Assembly: GCF_013141715.1 (NCBI RefSeq)
Contig: NZ_WHOA01000233.1
Coordinates: forward strand, 1 to 60,858
Reading direction: 5' to 3'
DNA length: 60,858 nt
Source of the DNA: Paenibacillus phytorum
GTDB taxonomy: Bacteria > Bacillota > Bacilli > Paenibacillales > NBRC-103111
A program made the position numbers and the translations under genes. How positions within the stretch are numbered: position 1 is the first letter of the stretch; every line of letters starts with the position of its first letter. The notes beneath the pieces are model-generated. The model worked only from the letters and a program-made list of their open reading frames with translations, ran no database searches and was not told where the DNA came from. This document shows, one piece after another, positions 44,624-53,314 of the stretch.

Positions 44624-45964
44624 CTATTTCCCAGCATTCGATTTCCAATAATCCTGAACCTCTGTCGTGAAAGCCTTTCGGTCGGTTTTTCCTACCATAT
44701 ATTTTTGCATGGAAGCTCCTGTCTTGGACCAATAGTCTTGCGGAAAATAATTAATGACACTGATATTCAGGACCTTCCCTTGGTCGACATATTTCGTTAT
44801 GGCATCAGAAATCACATTCGACCCTTTTGCCTTTACATCCTTGTAGGGCAAGGACAGGCCCATCTTGGTCACAATCGCACTTTGCCCCTGCTCGCTTGTA
44901 ACCATCCATTCGACGAATGCTTTAGCCGCTGCCTGCTGCTCGGGAGTAGATCCGGATTTATCGATAGCGAACAACTTCGGTTCCGTGTAAGCCACTTGAG
45001 CATTGCCGTAATCAGCCGGATTGTTGCTAATCGGTACAGGAATGATTCCAAATTCTTTATCTCTTCCTTCAAGAGTGCCAATTACAGCCCAGGTCCAATC
45101 CCCCATAAAATAAAACGCGGCATTACCTTTTGCAAAATCAGTGCTGTCTTTATTGTAATCTGCGACAAGCGGATCATTTTTTCTGGCATTGTATTTCTTT
45201 AATAAGTCGAATGTATCCATCAAACCGTTGAATGGCTGATTGTCAGCCAAATTCGCCTTGCCATTTTTCATATCCTCTACAAACTTACGGTTCTCTTCCA
45301 CTTTTGGCGATTGCAAAGAATAGGCCAATCCCAGATAGTGAGCGCCTAAGGACCAATCCGCCCCGTGAATCATCACAGGCGCCTTGCCGGCAGCTTCGAT
45401 TTTTTTGAACAATGCTTCCAAATCGTTACGGGTTTTGATGGAAGCCGGATCGAAAGCCCCCCCGATCGATTCCTCAACTACCCGTTTGTTATATAACAAG
45501 CCATAGCCTTGAGCAGTCCATGGAACGCCAAGGAATTTTCCGTCCAGCAAAGCACCGTCAACCGCCCCAGGCTTCGTTAGTTTTTCAAACTTCGCCTTCT
45601 CCGTCTCTAAGTCCATAAACTTATCTTTATATTGAAGAATCGTTCCCGGGTCAAGATTGGCTATTGTGGCCGGGTTGCCGGATGCTAACAGGGATTGAAA
45701 TTTCTCTAACTGCGCTCCTCCGATTGGCGTCGGAATCAATTCAATCGTTACGTTAGGATTCTGCTCGTGATAAGTTTTAAAAAGGTCCTCGAACACGTTG
45801 TTTACTTCAGCTGAAGTATTAAAGAAAGTAAGCTTGACGCCTTTTGCTTGTTGACTGGCGCCCGGCGAGGAGTTTGGGGCCTTGTTCTGGGAACATGCCA
45901 CCAATGAGGAAAGCAACAAAATCGAACAAATTCCCGCAGCGGTGATACTCTTCATCTTTTTCAA
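44624..45964 (-). CDS. Sugar-binding lipoprotein, MalE/UgpB type (importer 4)
   Basis: An extracellular solute-binding lipoprotein of about 446 residues. A TTG at 45964 with GGGGG/AAGGG upstream is preferred because the signal peptide (MKSITAAGICSILLLSSLVA) then begins at once and ends at lipobox LVAC. The frame extends to 46006, but those codons lack a signal. The fold features include LTFFNTSAEVNNVFEDLFKT and WMVTSEQGQSA. First gene of the importer 4 operon. The binding partner is probably a di- or oligosaccharide. Confidence 0.92.
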   Translation of the reverse strand: MKKMKSITAAGICSILLLSSLVACSQNKAPNSSPGASQQAKGVKLTFFNTSAEVNNVFEDLFKTYHEQNPNVTIELIPTPIGGAQLEKFQSLLASGNPATIANLDPGTILQYKDKFMDLETEKAKFEKLTKPGAVDGALLDGKFLGVPWTAQGYGLLYNKRVVEESIGGAFDPASIKTRNDLEALFKKIEAAGKAPVMIHGADWSLGAHYLGLAYSLQSPKVEENRKFVEDMKNGKANLADNQPFNGLMDTFDLLKKYNARKNDPLVADYNKDSTDFAKGNAAFYFMGDWTWAVIGTLEGRDKEFGIIPVPISNNPADYGNAQVAYTEPKLFAIDKSGSTPEQQAAAKAFVEWMVTSEQGQSAIVTKMGLSLPYKDVKAKGSNVISDAITKYVDQGKVLNISVINYFPQDYWSKTGASMQKYMVGKTDRKAFTTEVQDYWKSNAGK

Positions 45965-46010
45965 ACCCTTTTCCCCCTTGAAACTGTATTTTGAATGCGC
46001 TACCAAAATT

Positions 46011-46060
46011 ATGATAACCGATTGACTAAGTGTATGTCAACCGGTTGACATACACTTAGT
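46011..46060 (-). promoter_or_regulatory. Promoter with LacI-type operators in front of importer 4
   Basis: A 36-bp perfect palindrome (46025-46060; core CAACCGGTTG) overlaps the -35 TTGACA (46040-46035). The -10 TATCAT (46016-46011) lies 18 bp on. A weaker operator with core CAATCGGTTA is centred 23 bp away. Such palindromes with a central CG are bound by LacI-family proteins, and one is encoded in this operon. Confidence 0.8.
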
Positions 46061-46168
46061 TTTTATTTGGTACCTTTATTTCTGACAAGCACGTGGAGAG
46101 CTTTCTCGCATCCCTATGGCATCACTTTTATATCTTTGAACATCATTAAGCAGCCAAAAGCTATAGTG

Positions 46169-46417
46169 CGTCCGCTCTTCCCCGCCAAGCTCTAACCCAA
46201 ACCGCCCAACAACAACTTCCTTCTTTCGATCGTCCAATATCTCCAAATTGCGATAGATTTTGCTCTTCTCTATCTTAAGCTGAACCTTATCCGCGACATC
46301 ATCCGCTTCAGTTCCGAGGATGTCAATCAATGTAATCTCATTCCCCTCTTTGTCCGTTCCGATGGGATCATGCAAGGACACATCTTTGCGCGTTTTTTTC
46401 AAGGAGCGAAGATGTTT
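46169..46417 (-). pseudogene. sigK: SigK internal fragment, second copy
   Basis: Codons for HLRSLKKTRKDVSLHDPIGT up to GRFGLELGGEERT match the middle of sigma-K, between regions 2 and 4; both ends are gone and the frame continues into unrelated sequence. At the nucleotide level it is clearly similar to but diverged from the copy at 2917-3441 (roughly four of five bases by eye). Both fragments are on the same strand, 43 kb apart, just outside intact sugar operons. It cannot be functional because both DNA-contacting regions are cut. Confidence 0.82.
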
Positions 46418-46880
46418 GTCGCCAACACTTCAGCGAATACTGGCATTCATAAGTTAAACCTCCGAATTCAACAATATTAAGTATTATTCGATAAAAAGCA
46501 CCAAAATCCTCCAAATGAGCTTTCTAGGAAAGTATATTCATCATAGTTCACAAAAAGAAGAAGAAGTAAACCAAGTCGGTTTACTCCTTAAATAATGAGC
46601 TTATTTACTGAAAAGATAATTCATTGTAAGAGAAATAAGAATTATAGAAATACACATAAAAAAAAAAAAAAAAAAATGATAACTGTAACTTGTTTTGTCG
46701 TTTTTATTACACTAATTTTGATGTTTTTGTAATATGGTTTTGGCGCCTTCTGTATTATTTTTTGTCGTTTCGCATGATTATTGTAAGATGAATTGTCTTA
46801 AAATCGTGTTTCGCTGCACAAAAAAACACGATACCGAATTGGTTCGTGTTTAAATTTTCATCAATGTGATCCTAAGATAC
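46418..46880. other. Gene-free stretch with a hairpin and poly-A tract
   Basis: AGTAAACC pairs with GGTTTACT (46565-46585) and runs into TTCTTCTTTTT on the minus strand, a terminator-like element. A run of 19 A lies at 46658-46676. The rest is AT-rich with no coherent frame. Confidence 0.5.
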
Positions 46881-47357
46881 CTTTAAATTGTATATTATAC
46901 TTCTTCTTTTAATTGTTTCGTAATTTTCAAGCATGGGTAGAAATGGAACTGTACCACCTAAGTACAAAACTTTAATATTACGAGCCATGACATAAACATG
47001 AAATGATTCTTCATTAGCTTAAATGAATTTAATAGATTTTGTGAATCATCAACTATCACATACTTACAACTCGATAATTTTCTTAATAAAATTGTTTTCA
47101 AATCTGAGGTAGGAATATTTCATGAATATATCCCGTCTTCTCTTAATAAAGAAATTATAAAATCTCTTTCATTTTATCGATATAAGGAGCTTGGGTTAAC
47201 CTAACTATTATTTCGCCATCATTTATATAATTAAATTCTCTTATGATTTCCCTTGCAAAAGATGTTGTTCCAATCCTGAGTAACCATCGACAAACATGAA
47301 ACTAGCTGGTGAGCAATTAAGAAAATTTTCAAAATTCATTTTGAGATCAGTAGACAT
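46881..47357 (-). pseudogene. Remnant of a P-loop ATPase, several frameshifts
   Basis: Reading across frames on the minus strand gives MSTDLKMNFENFLNCSP, then FMFVDGYSGLG-TTSFAREII (a possible Walker A), IVRLTQAPYIDKMKEI, CKYVIVDDSQNLL (a possible Walker B) and ARNIKVLYLGGTVPFLPMLE. The order fits an AAA-type or related ATPase. At least three frame changes make it dead. The family cannot be fixed; TniB/TnsC-like ATPases have similar VDD.QNL motifs, but this is only a possibility. Confidence 0.4.
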
Positions 47358-47499
47358 ATAAATTATTCCACTTTTAAAAATAAGTAATTATATTTTCCAT
47401 TATGGCCAAATATCAGTAGCCTAATACCTACAGGATGTACGATCTGCCAGCCATCCGACATTTCGAGTTGGTCTAAGGCTTCGCGAATTCCGTCTATTG

Positions 47500-47745
47500 C
47501 CATCACTTCCCTCATAACCATGCTTCATTACAATCGCAAAGAGTAAGGGTACAAACGCCCCGGTCGGCCCGCCAATCTTATATCTCGAATCGTCTAACAC
47601 GGAAATCAAGATCCCGGTCACGATCGTTGTGTATATTCCATACTCCGGCTTGAATCCCGAAGCAATGAGAAAAAATCCCTTCCGAGTGGAATGGCTATAA
47701 TCCCTACAATCAAACCGATACCCGGTATATGCGGGCTTCATAAGG
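47500..47745 (-). pseudogene. SulP-family anion transporter remnant
   Basis: In one frame the minus strand reads PGIGLIVGIIAIPLG and then, in another, IASGFKPEYGIYTTIVTGIL with SRYKIGGPTGAFVPLLFAIV. This is the N-terminal membrane block of SulP sulfate/anion permeases (GxxPEYGIYT...GPTGAF). There is a frame change near 47690 and the remaining 400 or so residues are missing. It overlaps the last codons of the oligo-glucosidase gene in another frame, which shows a deletion joined the two. A further open frame below (to about 47340; AIDGIREALDQLEMSDGWQI) is not recognised. Confidence 0.75.
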
Positions 47746-49323
47746 TCTTGATCTAAGATCATCCTCTTCCGGCTGAGAATAATTACAAATAAGCATTTCT
47801 CCTAACTTTCCAGATAACGACCCGGGTAGCTCGAATTTGACGGACTGATCCGATATATTCAGCAGCACCAACCAACGTTCTTGTCCCAAAACCCGTAAGT
47901 AAGCGTAAATTTCCGGGTCTTGTTCCACCAATGGCTCATAAGAACCGTAAATCATAACTTCATTTTCTTTCCGCAGCCGAATCAGGTTTTGGTAATAGTA
48001 AAATATCGAATCCGGGTCGGCCAGCGCCTGTTCCACGTTAATGCTCATATAGTTCGGATTCATTTTAATCCAGGGCGTTCCTTGGGTAAAGCCGGCCTGA
48101 TCCAACGTATCCCACTGCATCGGCGTGCGGGAATTATCTCTCGATAGATGGAGAAGTTCCTCGAACACCATTTGCGGATCGCGGCCTTTCTCCACCTCCT
48201 CTTTATATTTATTCTTCATAGCAATATCGTCGTAGTCATCAATCGACTCGAAACGCACGCCCGTCATCCCGATTTCTTCCCCTTGATAAATGTAAGGCAT
48301 GCCAGGGAGCGTATGAAGCAATGTAGCAAAGCATTTAGCCGATTCGACCCTGTAGGTGCTGTCGTTGCCGAACCTGGTCACGAGTCTTGTATGATCATGG
48401 TTATTGAGAAACTGCGAATTCCACCCTTTTCCCCACATCCCGTCATACCATCTCTTCTGAATCTCTTTGAAACGGTGCATGTCCCAGTGCGGCATGTAGT
48501 CGCATACTTCAAAATGAAATAGGGTATCAAGTTCCGCCCGATCTTCCCCAACATAAAGAAGCCCGTCCTCAGGTGTGACAAAAGGAATTTCGCCTACGGC
48601 GAAAATGTCATAATGCTTTAATACCTTTTCATTCATTTCCTGCAAATATTCATGTATACCCGGGTTGTTCCCTAAATACGAGATGTTTTCCGGTTGTTCC
48701 GCGTCAGGAAAGCCTTGCTGTTTAGCGAGCAGGTTGATGACATCCATGCGGAATCCGTCAATGCCCTTGTCCAACCAAAAGCGCATCATGTCATAAATTT
48801 CTTCCCGCACCTGCGGATTTTCCCAATTCAAGTCCGGTTGTTCCACCGCAAAAGAGTGAAAATACGATTCATCGGTACGCGGATCGTACTCCCACGTGGA
48901 TGGAGTGAAGTAGGACCGCCAATTGTTGGTTTCTTTCCGCCAAATGTAATAGTCCCTTTTCGGGTTATCCTTGGAGGAGCGTGATTCGATAAACCATGGA
49001 TGCTGATCCGAGGTATGGTTCACAACAAGGTCCATGATCAGCTTCATTCCGCGGGCATGGACTTCCTTCAACAGCCGCTCGAAAGTATCCATTGTCCCTG
49101 CCTTCGGCATAATGGACCGGTAATCGGAGATATCGTATCCGTTATCGACGTCCGGGGAACCGTAGCATGGATTCAGCCAAATGACATCAGCGCCTAATTC
49201 ACGAATATAATCCAACTTTTGGATGACACCTTCCAAATCTCCATATCCATCTCCGTCGGTATCATAAAAGCTGCGCCAATATACCTGATAAACAACGGCT
49301 TCCTTCCACCATGTTTTTTTCAT
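47710..49323 (-). CDS. Oligo-1,6-glucosidase / alpha-glucosidase (GH13 subfamily 31)
   Basis: A 537-residue cytoplasmic GH13 enzyme. Start WWKEAVVYQVYWRSFYDTDG; conserved region I DLVVNHTSDQH; nucleophile Asp194 in GFRMDVINLL; acid/base Glu245 in FAVGEIPF; transition-state Asp310 in NNHDHTR. Valine after the catalytic Asp (MDVI) is typical of oligo-1,6-glucosidases and related enzymes that cut alpha-1,6 links. It releases glucose from isomalto-oligosaccharides or similar sugars. It follows the debranching-type gene by 4 bp and is the last gene of the importer 5 unit; its 3' end abuts the SulP remnant, so a few C-terminal residues may have been altered. Confidence 0.93.
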   Translation of the reverse strand: MKKTWWKEAVVYQVYWRSFYDTDGDGYGDLEGVIQKLDYIRELGADVIWLNPCYGSPDVDNGYDISDYRSIMPKAGTMDTFERLLKEVHARGMKLIMDLVVNHTSDQHPWFIESRSSKDNPKRDYYIWRKETNNWRSYFTPSTWEYDPRTDESYFHSFAVEQPDLNWENPQVREEIYDMMRFWLDKGIDGFRMDVINLLAKQQGFPDAEQPENISYLGNNPGIHEYLQEMNEKVLKHYDIFAVGEIPFVTPEDGLLYVGEDRAELDTLFHFEVCDYMPHWDMHRFKEIQKRWYDGMWGKGWNSQFLNNHDHTRLVTRFGNDSTYRVESAKCFATLLHTLPGMPYIYQGEEIGMTGVRFESIDDYDDIAMKNKYKEEVEKGRDPQMVFEELLHLSRDNSRTPMQWDTLDQAGFTQGTPWIKMNPNYMSINVEQALADPDSIFYYYQNLIRLRKENEVMIYGSYEPLVEQDPEIYAYLRVLGQERWLVLLNISDQSVKFELPGSLSGKLGEMLICNYSQPEEDDLRSRPYEARIYRVSV

Positions 49324-49327
49324 ACAT

Positions 49328-51412
49328 TTATGCTCCCATTCCCATTATCAATTGATAACCGGTTGTATTTTCAATAATTTCAACGGTCGGACGATCCGAA
49401 TCGATTGTCCGTGTCAGCTTAACCGATAAGCGCCCTTCACCGACGCCGATATGCTCCGCTTTAAACTCGTTAAGTGTATTGGGCAGAAACGGATCAAGGG
49501 TAAAGGTTTTGGTTAACGCATCCGGAATCAGTCCTAAAATCACTTGTAAGAAGACGATGGACGTTCCCGCCGACCAAGCCTGCGGAGAGCAAGTAGTAGG
49601 ATATGGTACAGGACTGCCTAGACCCGAATCATAGCCACAAAACAATTCCGGCAATCGTTGGTATTCAAAGAAAGTCGATGAAGCAAGCAGTCCTGTCATA
49701 AGCTCGGCTGCTTCTCGGTTATAGCCCATTCGGCTTAAGCCTAACAATATCATCGCATTATCGTGCGGCCAGACACTGCCGTTATGATAGCTCATCGGAT
49801 AGTAACCGGTCGACTCCGTGCTCATCGTACGAATGCCATATCCGTTAAACATATCCGGTGCGATCAGCCTTTTCACAAGGTAGTCGGCACGTGCCGAATC
49901 GGGAAGCTCAGCCAGAAGCAAATGTCCCGGATTGGATGTAACGGAACGTACCTGGCGCTGCTCCTTATCGAGAGCGATCGCATAATATCGTTCGTCTTCC
50001 ATCCAAAAGGACCTTTCAAAATGAGCTTTGCCCGCCTCGGCTTCGCGCTGCAATTTAACCGCTAATTCTTGTTTTCCAAGCCTCTCCATAATCGGAGCCA
50101 GCCCTTTTCGTGCTTGGTATACGTAGCCTTGCACCTCAGAAAGTGCAATGGGAGTAGCAGCATACGCTCCCGTATCATGCACGATCGAATTTGCAGAGTC
50201 TTTCCATCCCTGATTCGGAAAGCCTTTTTCCGCCTCTTGATGGTAGGTGAGGAACCCATTGCCAGCCTGATCGGCTGCATCGATCCATTCCAACGCACGG
50301 ATCACATTCGGCATTAACTCTTCCACAAGAGCAAGATCACCTGTCCAGCGTACATACTCTACAATCACCACTAGAAACAACGGAGTGGAATCTACAGAAC
50401 CGTAATACGGGGAAAACGGCGACTGGTTCGTATTCGCAAGTTCGCCGAAACGGATTTCGTGCATAATTTTTCCTGGCTGCTCATCCCGCCAAGCATCGTT
50501 TGCCGTTCCCTGATAAGCCGCCAGCGTGCGAAGCGTTCCCTTCACGCTGTCCGGATTGAGAGGAAGCATGAACAATGATGTGATCAGGCTGTCCCGTCCG
50601 AAAGGAACGGCGAACCATGGCAGCCCGGCCACCGGTATGTCGCCATAGCCTACGTCGGTCATAAGCATCCGTAAATCCTGCACTCCGCGCCGGTATAATC
50701 CGTTGAAAATGCCGGAGTCCGTCGTAACGCTGGTTGTTGCTTTATACCATTCTTCGTATGATGTTTCCAGAAGCTGAAGCCCGTCCTCGAATGTTCTTTT
50801 ACTCGTCTTACGTTGATCCTGCAATATAGGTGCAATAAAGAAGCATATTTGCTTCGTTTGCTTCGGCTCCAGCGCAACGGTGAAATGAATCTCCCCATTC
50901 AAAGCAGCTGCCGTTTCCTTCTCATCCCAGCGGATAAGCGTTTCTCTTTGAATGTTGTCCTTTCCTTCATAACGGATGGACAGCTTTTGTTCGTTCAGTT
51001 CCCTGCCGCTTATATGCCCAACGTCACCTGTACGGTATTTCCGGACGATAAACATGTCCTGGAAATCAACATCAAAGTGAACAGCGAAATCAAACTGTAC
51101 CGCGGCAGGAAAATAATTGGTGAGCGACACATTCTCGTACAGGGTGCCGTCATAGATATAACGTTCCCTGATAATTTCAATGGCGCCTGCATCTTTCTCC
51201 AACTTCATAAGCCGAATGGCAGCAAAATAGCTCTTGTCCGCTTCTGAAGACAGCAGCGACGGTTTTTCTCCGTCGATATAAAGCTCCATACGGCTTAAAA
51301 AACGGGTATCGTTCGTATATAGCCCATGTCCTTTTTCATCGTTACCGGCTACATCGCCATTCAAATCTGTAAGAAAAAATAACCCGCCTTCTTTTATGAC
51401 ACGATAATCCAT
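49328..51412 (-). CDS. Amylo-alpha-1,6-glucosidase-like protein (glycogen debranching N domain plus GH15-like barrel)
   Basis: A 694-residue protein. The N-terminal beta domain (about 1-210) begins MDYRVIKEGGLFFLTDLNGD and has GLYTNDTRFLSRMELYIDGE; the (alpha/alpha)6 barrel (about 225-650) has GLPWFAVPFGRDSLITSLFM and NGSVWPHDNAMILLGLSRMG. This architecture is found in bacterial amylo-alpha-1,6-glucosidase-like proteins of the MGH1/GDE kind. It is cytoplasmic and is expected to hydrolyse alpha-glucan branches or related short oligosaccharides. Adjacent to an oligo-1,6-glucosidase and behind two permeases, it suggests an alpha-glucan or sucrose-type substrate for importer 5. Exact specificity is not clear. 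Confidence 0.85.
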   Translation of the reverse strand: MDYRVIKEGGLFFLTDLNGDVAGNDEKGHGLYTNDTRFLSRMELYIDGEKPSLLSSEADKSYFAAIRLMKLEKDAGAIEIIRERYIYDGTLYENVSLTNYFPAAVQFDFAVHFDVDFQDMFIVRKYRTGDVGHISGRELNEQKLSIRYEGKDNIQRETLIRWDEKETAAALNGEIHFTVALEPKQTKQICFFIAPILQDQRKTSKRTFEDGLQLLETSYEEWYKATTSVTTDSGIFNGLYRRGVQDLRMLMTDVGYGDIPVAGLPWFAVPFGRDSLITSLFMLPLNPDSVKGTLRTLAAYQGTANDAWRDEQPGKIMHEIRFGELANTNQSPFSPYYGSVDSTPLFLVVIVEYVRWTGDLALVEELMPNVIRALEWIDAADQAGNGFLTYHQEAEKGFPNQGWKDSANSIVHDTGAYAATPIALSEVQGYVYQARKGLAPIMERLGKQELAVKLQREAEAGKAHFERSFWMEDERYYAIALDKEQRQVRSVTSNPGHLLLAELPDSARADYLVKRLIAPDMFNGYGIRTMSTESTGYYPMSYHNGSVWPHDNAMILLGLSRMGYNREAAELMTGLLASSTFFEYQRLPELFCGYDSGLGSPVPYPTTCSPQAWSAGTSIVFLQVILGLIPDALTKTFTLDPFLPNTLNEFKAEHIGVGEGRLSVKLTRTIDSDRPTVEIIENTTGYQLIMGMGA

Positions 51413-51457
51413 CTGTCGCCCTCATTCCTCTGTAAATTCATGTAGTCAAGCATTAGC

Positions 51458-52282
51458 TCATCCTTTGATACCGGTGCTGGATACGCCTTCGATATATTGT
51501 TTTTGGAAAATGAAGAAGAAGACCAAAATCGGAAGCGTGGTCAGCACTACACCTGCCATAATAAGCGGCGTATTTTCGAAGAATGCGTCTTTAAGGCTGT
51601 TCAAACCGACAACGAGCACATATTTCTCCGGAATATTAACCAACGTACTCGGAATCAGGTAACTGTTCCACGTCCCTGCAAAAGCAAGAATCGACATCGT
51701 AATCAACGACGATTTAGCGAGCGGATAAACAATCCGCCAGAAGGCACCCATTTTCGACAGTCCGTCCAATCGGGCCGCTTCAATAAATTCACCCGGTACG
51801 CTGACGAAAAACTGCCTTAACATGAAAATGTACAAACATTGATAAAGAAAAGGAACCGTCAAAGCCGTAAAGGTGTTCAACCACCCCAAGTGGGCTACAT
51901 TCACGTAAACCGGAATGAGGATCATGTGATACGGAACCATCATCGTTCCAACAACAATCCAGTAAACGATTTGCTTTCCGGCAAAGTCCAATTTCGCAAG
52001 AGCAAACGCAGCCATCGGATTTATAATCAAATTTCCGAGAATAACCAAACCGGTTATAATTACGGTATTAATTAGCCATTGCGGAACGTTATAGGCTTCA
52101 TTCGTAAAAAACAGCGCGTAATTTTTTAAGGTCAAATCCGATAATGCCGTAAACTTGTTGACGTCCTGCAAACTGACAAGCGACGTGTATATCGTGTACA
52201 AGAACGGAAGGGCAAAGATAAATCCAAATAGGATAAGCAGTGCGTAATTTGTAATACTAGAAACCCTTTTTTTAGCTGACAT
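51458..52282 (-). CDS. MalG/UgpE-type sugar ABC permease (importer 5)
   Basis: A permease of 274 residues. EAA loop IEAARLDGLSKMGAFWRIVYP; C-terminal QKQYIEGVSSTGIKG, typical of the MsmG/AraQ group. It is 6 bp after the MsmF-type permease. It forms the channel with that partner and uses an ATPase encoded elsewhere. Confidence 0.94.
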   Translation of the reverse strand: MSAKKRVSSITNYALLILFGFIFALPFLYTIYTSLVSLQDVNKFTALSDLTLKNYALFFTNEAYNVPQWLINTVIITGLVILGNLIINPMAAFALAKLDFAGKQIVYWIVVGTMMVPYHMILIPVYVNVAHLGWLNTFTALTVPFLYQCLYIFMLRQFFVSVPGEFIEAARLDGLSKMGAFWRIVYPLAKSSLITMSILAFAGTWNSYLIPSTLVNIPEKYVLVVGLNSLKDAFFENTPLIMAGVVLTTLPILVFFFIFQKQYIEGVSSTGIKG

Positions 52283-52288
52283 TCAACG

Positions 52289-53236
52289 TCACCCCTTTTC
52301 ATCCAGCAGTTTCTTCTGAAGAAACGTAATGATTATGATGATAAAGAAAAATAAGACGACGGCCGCACTACCGTAACCGATATTCAAATAACGGATTCCG
52401 TTTTGGTAGAAATAAGTTACGACCGTGCTCGTTGCGCCTGCCGGAGACCCCAGGGCGCCATACCTTGAAATCGCCGCAATTTGGTCGTAGATTTGAAAAC
52501 CGAGAATCGTGGAGACGGAAACGACAAAGAAGGTGATCGGCCTCAAATAAGGCACGGTAATATAACGGAACTGAGACCATTTCGATGCCCCGTCGATTTG
52601 TCCCGCTTCATAAAGATCTTTCGGCACTTCCTGAAGGGCCGATAAATACACGATCATGCTGAATCCGCTCTGTTGGAAAATGAACAGGATCGCAACGAAC
52701 AATAAGGCATAACTGGTACTGGCATACCAGGTAACATTCTCAAAACCGAAAAGAGCAAAAAATTCAGTGACGAAAGTGCCCTTTTTGAACAGCGTCATAA
52801 ATACGGTTGTCACCGCGATTTGCGAAGTGATATAGGGAATGAAAAAGATGGTTCTGAACAATCCCTTTCCTTTCACCTTCTGATTGACCAAAATCGCCAT
52901 AAGCAAACCGAGGGCTGTTTGAACCGGTACCGCAATCAAGACAATTTGCAGGGAATGAAGAACCGCCCTGTAAAATTCCGAGTCCTGCAATATGTTGATA
53001 TAGTTTTGCAAACCTATAAAATTCGCTTCATCCAAAGCAGCGAAATTCGCGTCCTGAAAGCTTCTGATAAAAGACTGTAAAAAGGGATAAAAAAACCACC
53101 ATGCCCATAATATTAAAAAAGGCAAAGAGAACAACCAGCCGACTGCCATATCCGAATCCGTGACGGAACGGAACCATGACTGCTTCTTTGCGCTATTTAC
53201 GCTAACATTTGCAATCTGTTTTTCATAGCCAGCCAT
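52289..53236 (-). CDS. MalF/MsmF-type sugar ABC permease (importer 5)
   Basis: A permease of 315 residues, with a cytoplasmic N-terminal extension before helix 1 (AVGWLFSLPFLILWAWWFFY). EAA loop YEAGQIDGASKWSQFRYITVP. Belongs to the MsmF/UgpA group. It starts 78 bp after the binding protein stop, and that gap holds a strong terminator-like hairpin, so it is probably expressed at a lower level than the binding protein. Confidence 0.94.
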   Translation of the reverse strand: MAGYEKQIANVSVNSAKKQSWFRSVTDSDMAVGWLFSLPFLILWAWWFFYPFLQSFIRSFQDANFAALDEANFIGLQNYINILQDSEFYRAVLHSLQIVLIAVPVQTALGLLMAILVNQKVKGKGLFRTIFFIPYITSQIAVTTVFMTLFKKGTFVTEFFALFGFENVTWYASTSYALLFVAILFIFQQSGFSMIVYLSALQEVPKDLYEAGQIDGASKWSQFRYITVPYLRPITFFVVSVSTILGFQIYDQIAAISRYGALGSPAGATSTVVTYFYQNGIRYLNIGYGSAAVVLFFFIIIIITFLQKKLLDEKG

Positions 53237-53270
53237 TATATTCCTCCATTCACCTTGTAATGTTCTGTGG

Positions 53271-53308
53271 AAAAAAAGGTTCCCGTTTCACAAATGGAAA
53301 CGGAAACC
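53271..53308 (-). terminator. Partial terminator between importer 5 binding protein and permeases
   Basis: GGTTTCCGTTTC pairs with GAAACGGGAACC, with one mismatch, followed by a run of seven T on the minus strand. Placed inside an operon, it likely lowers transcription of the permease and hydrolase genes. Confidence 0.75.
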
Positions 53309-53314
53309 GATCAA

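Noticed and set aside
46658..46676. Poly-A tract as a functional site
   Set aside because: A run of 19 A in AT-rich non-coding sequence; no partner signal, and its length may be affected by sequencing.
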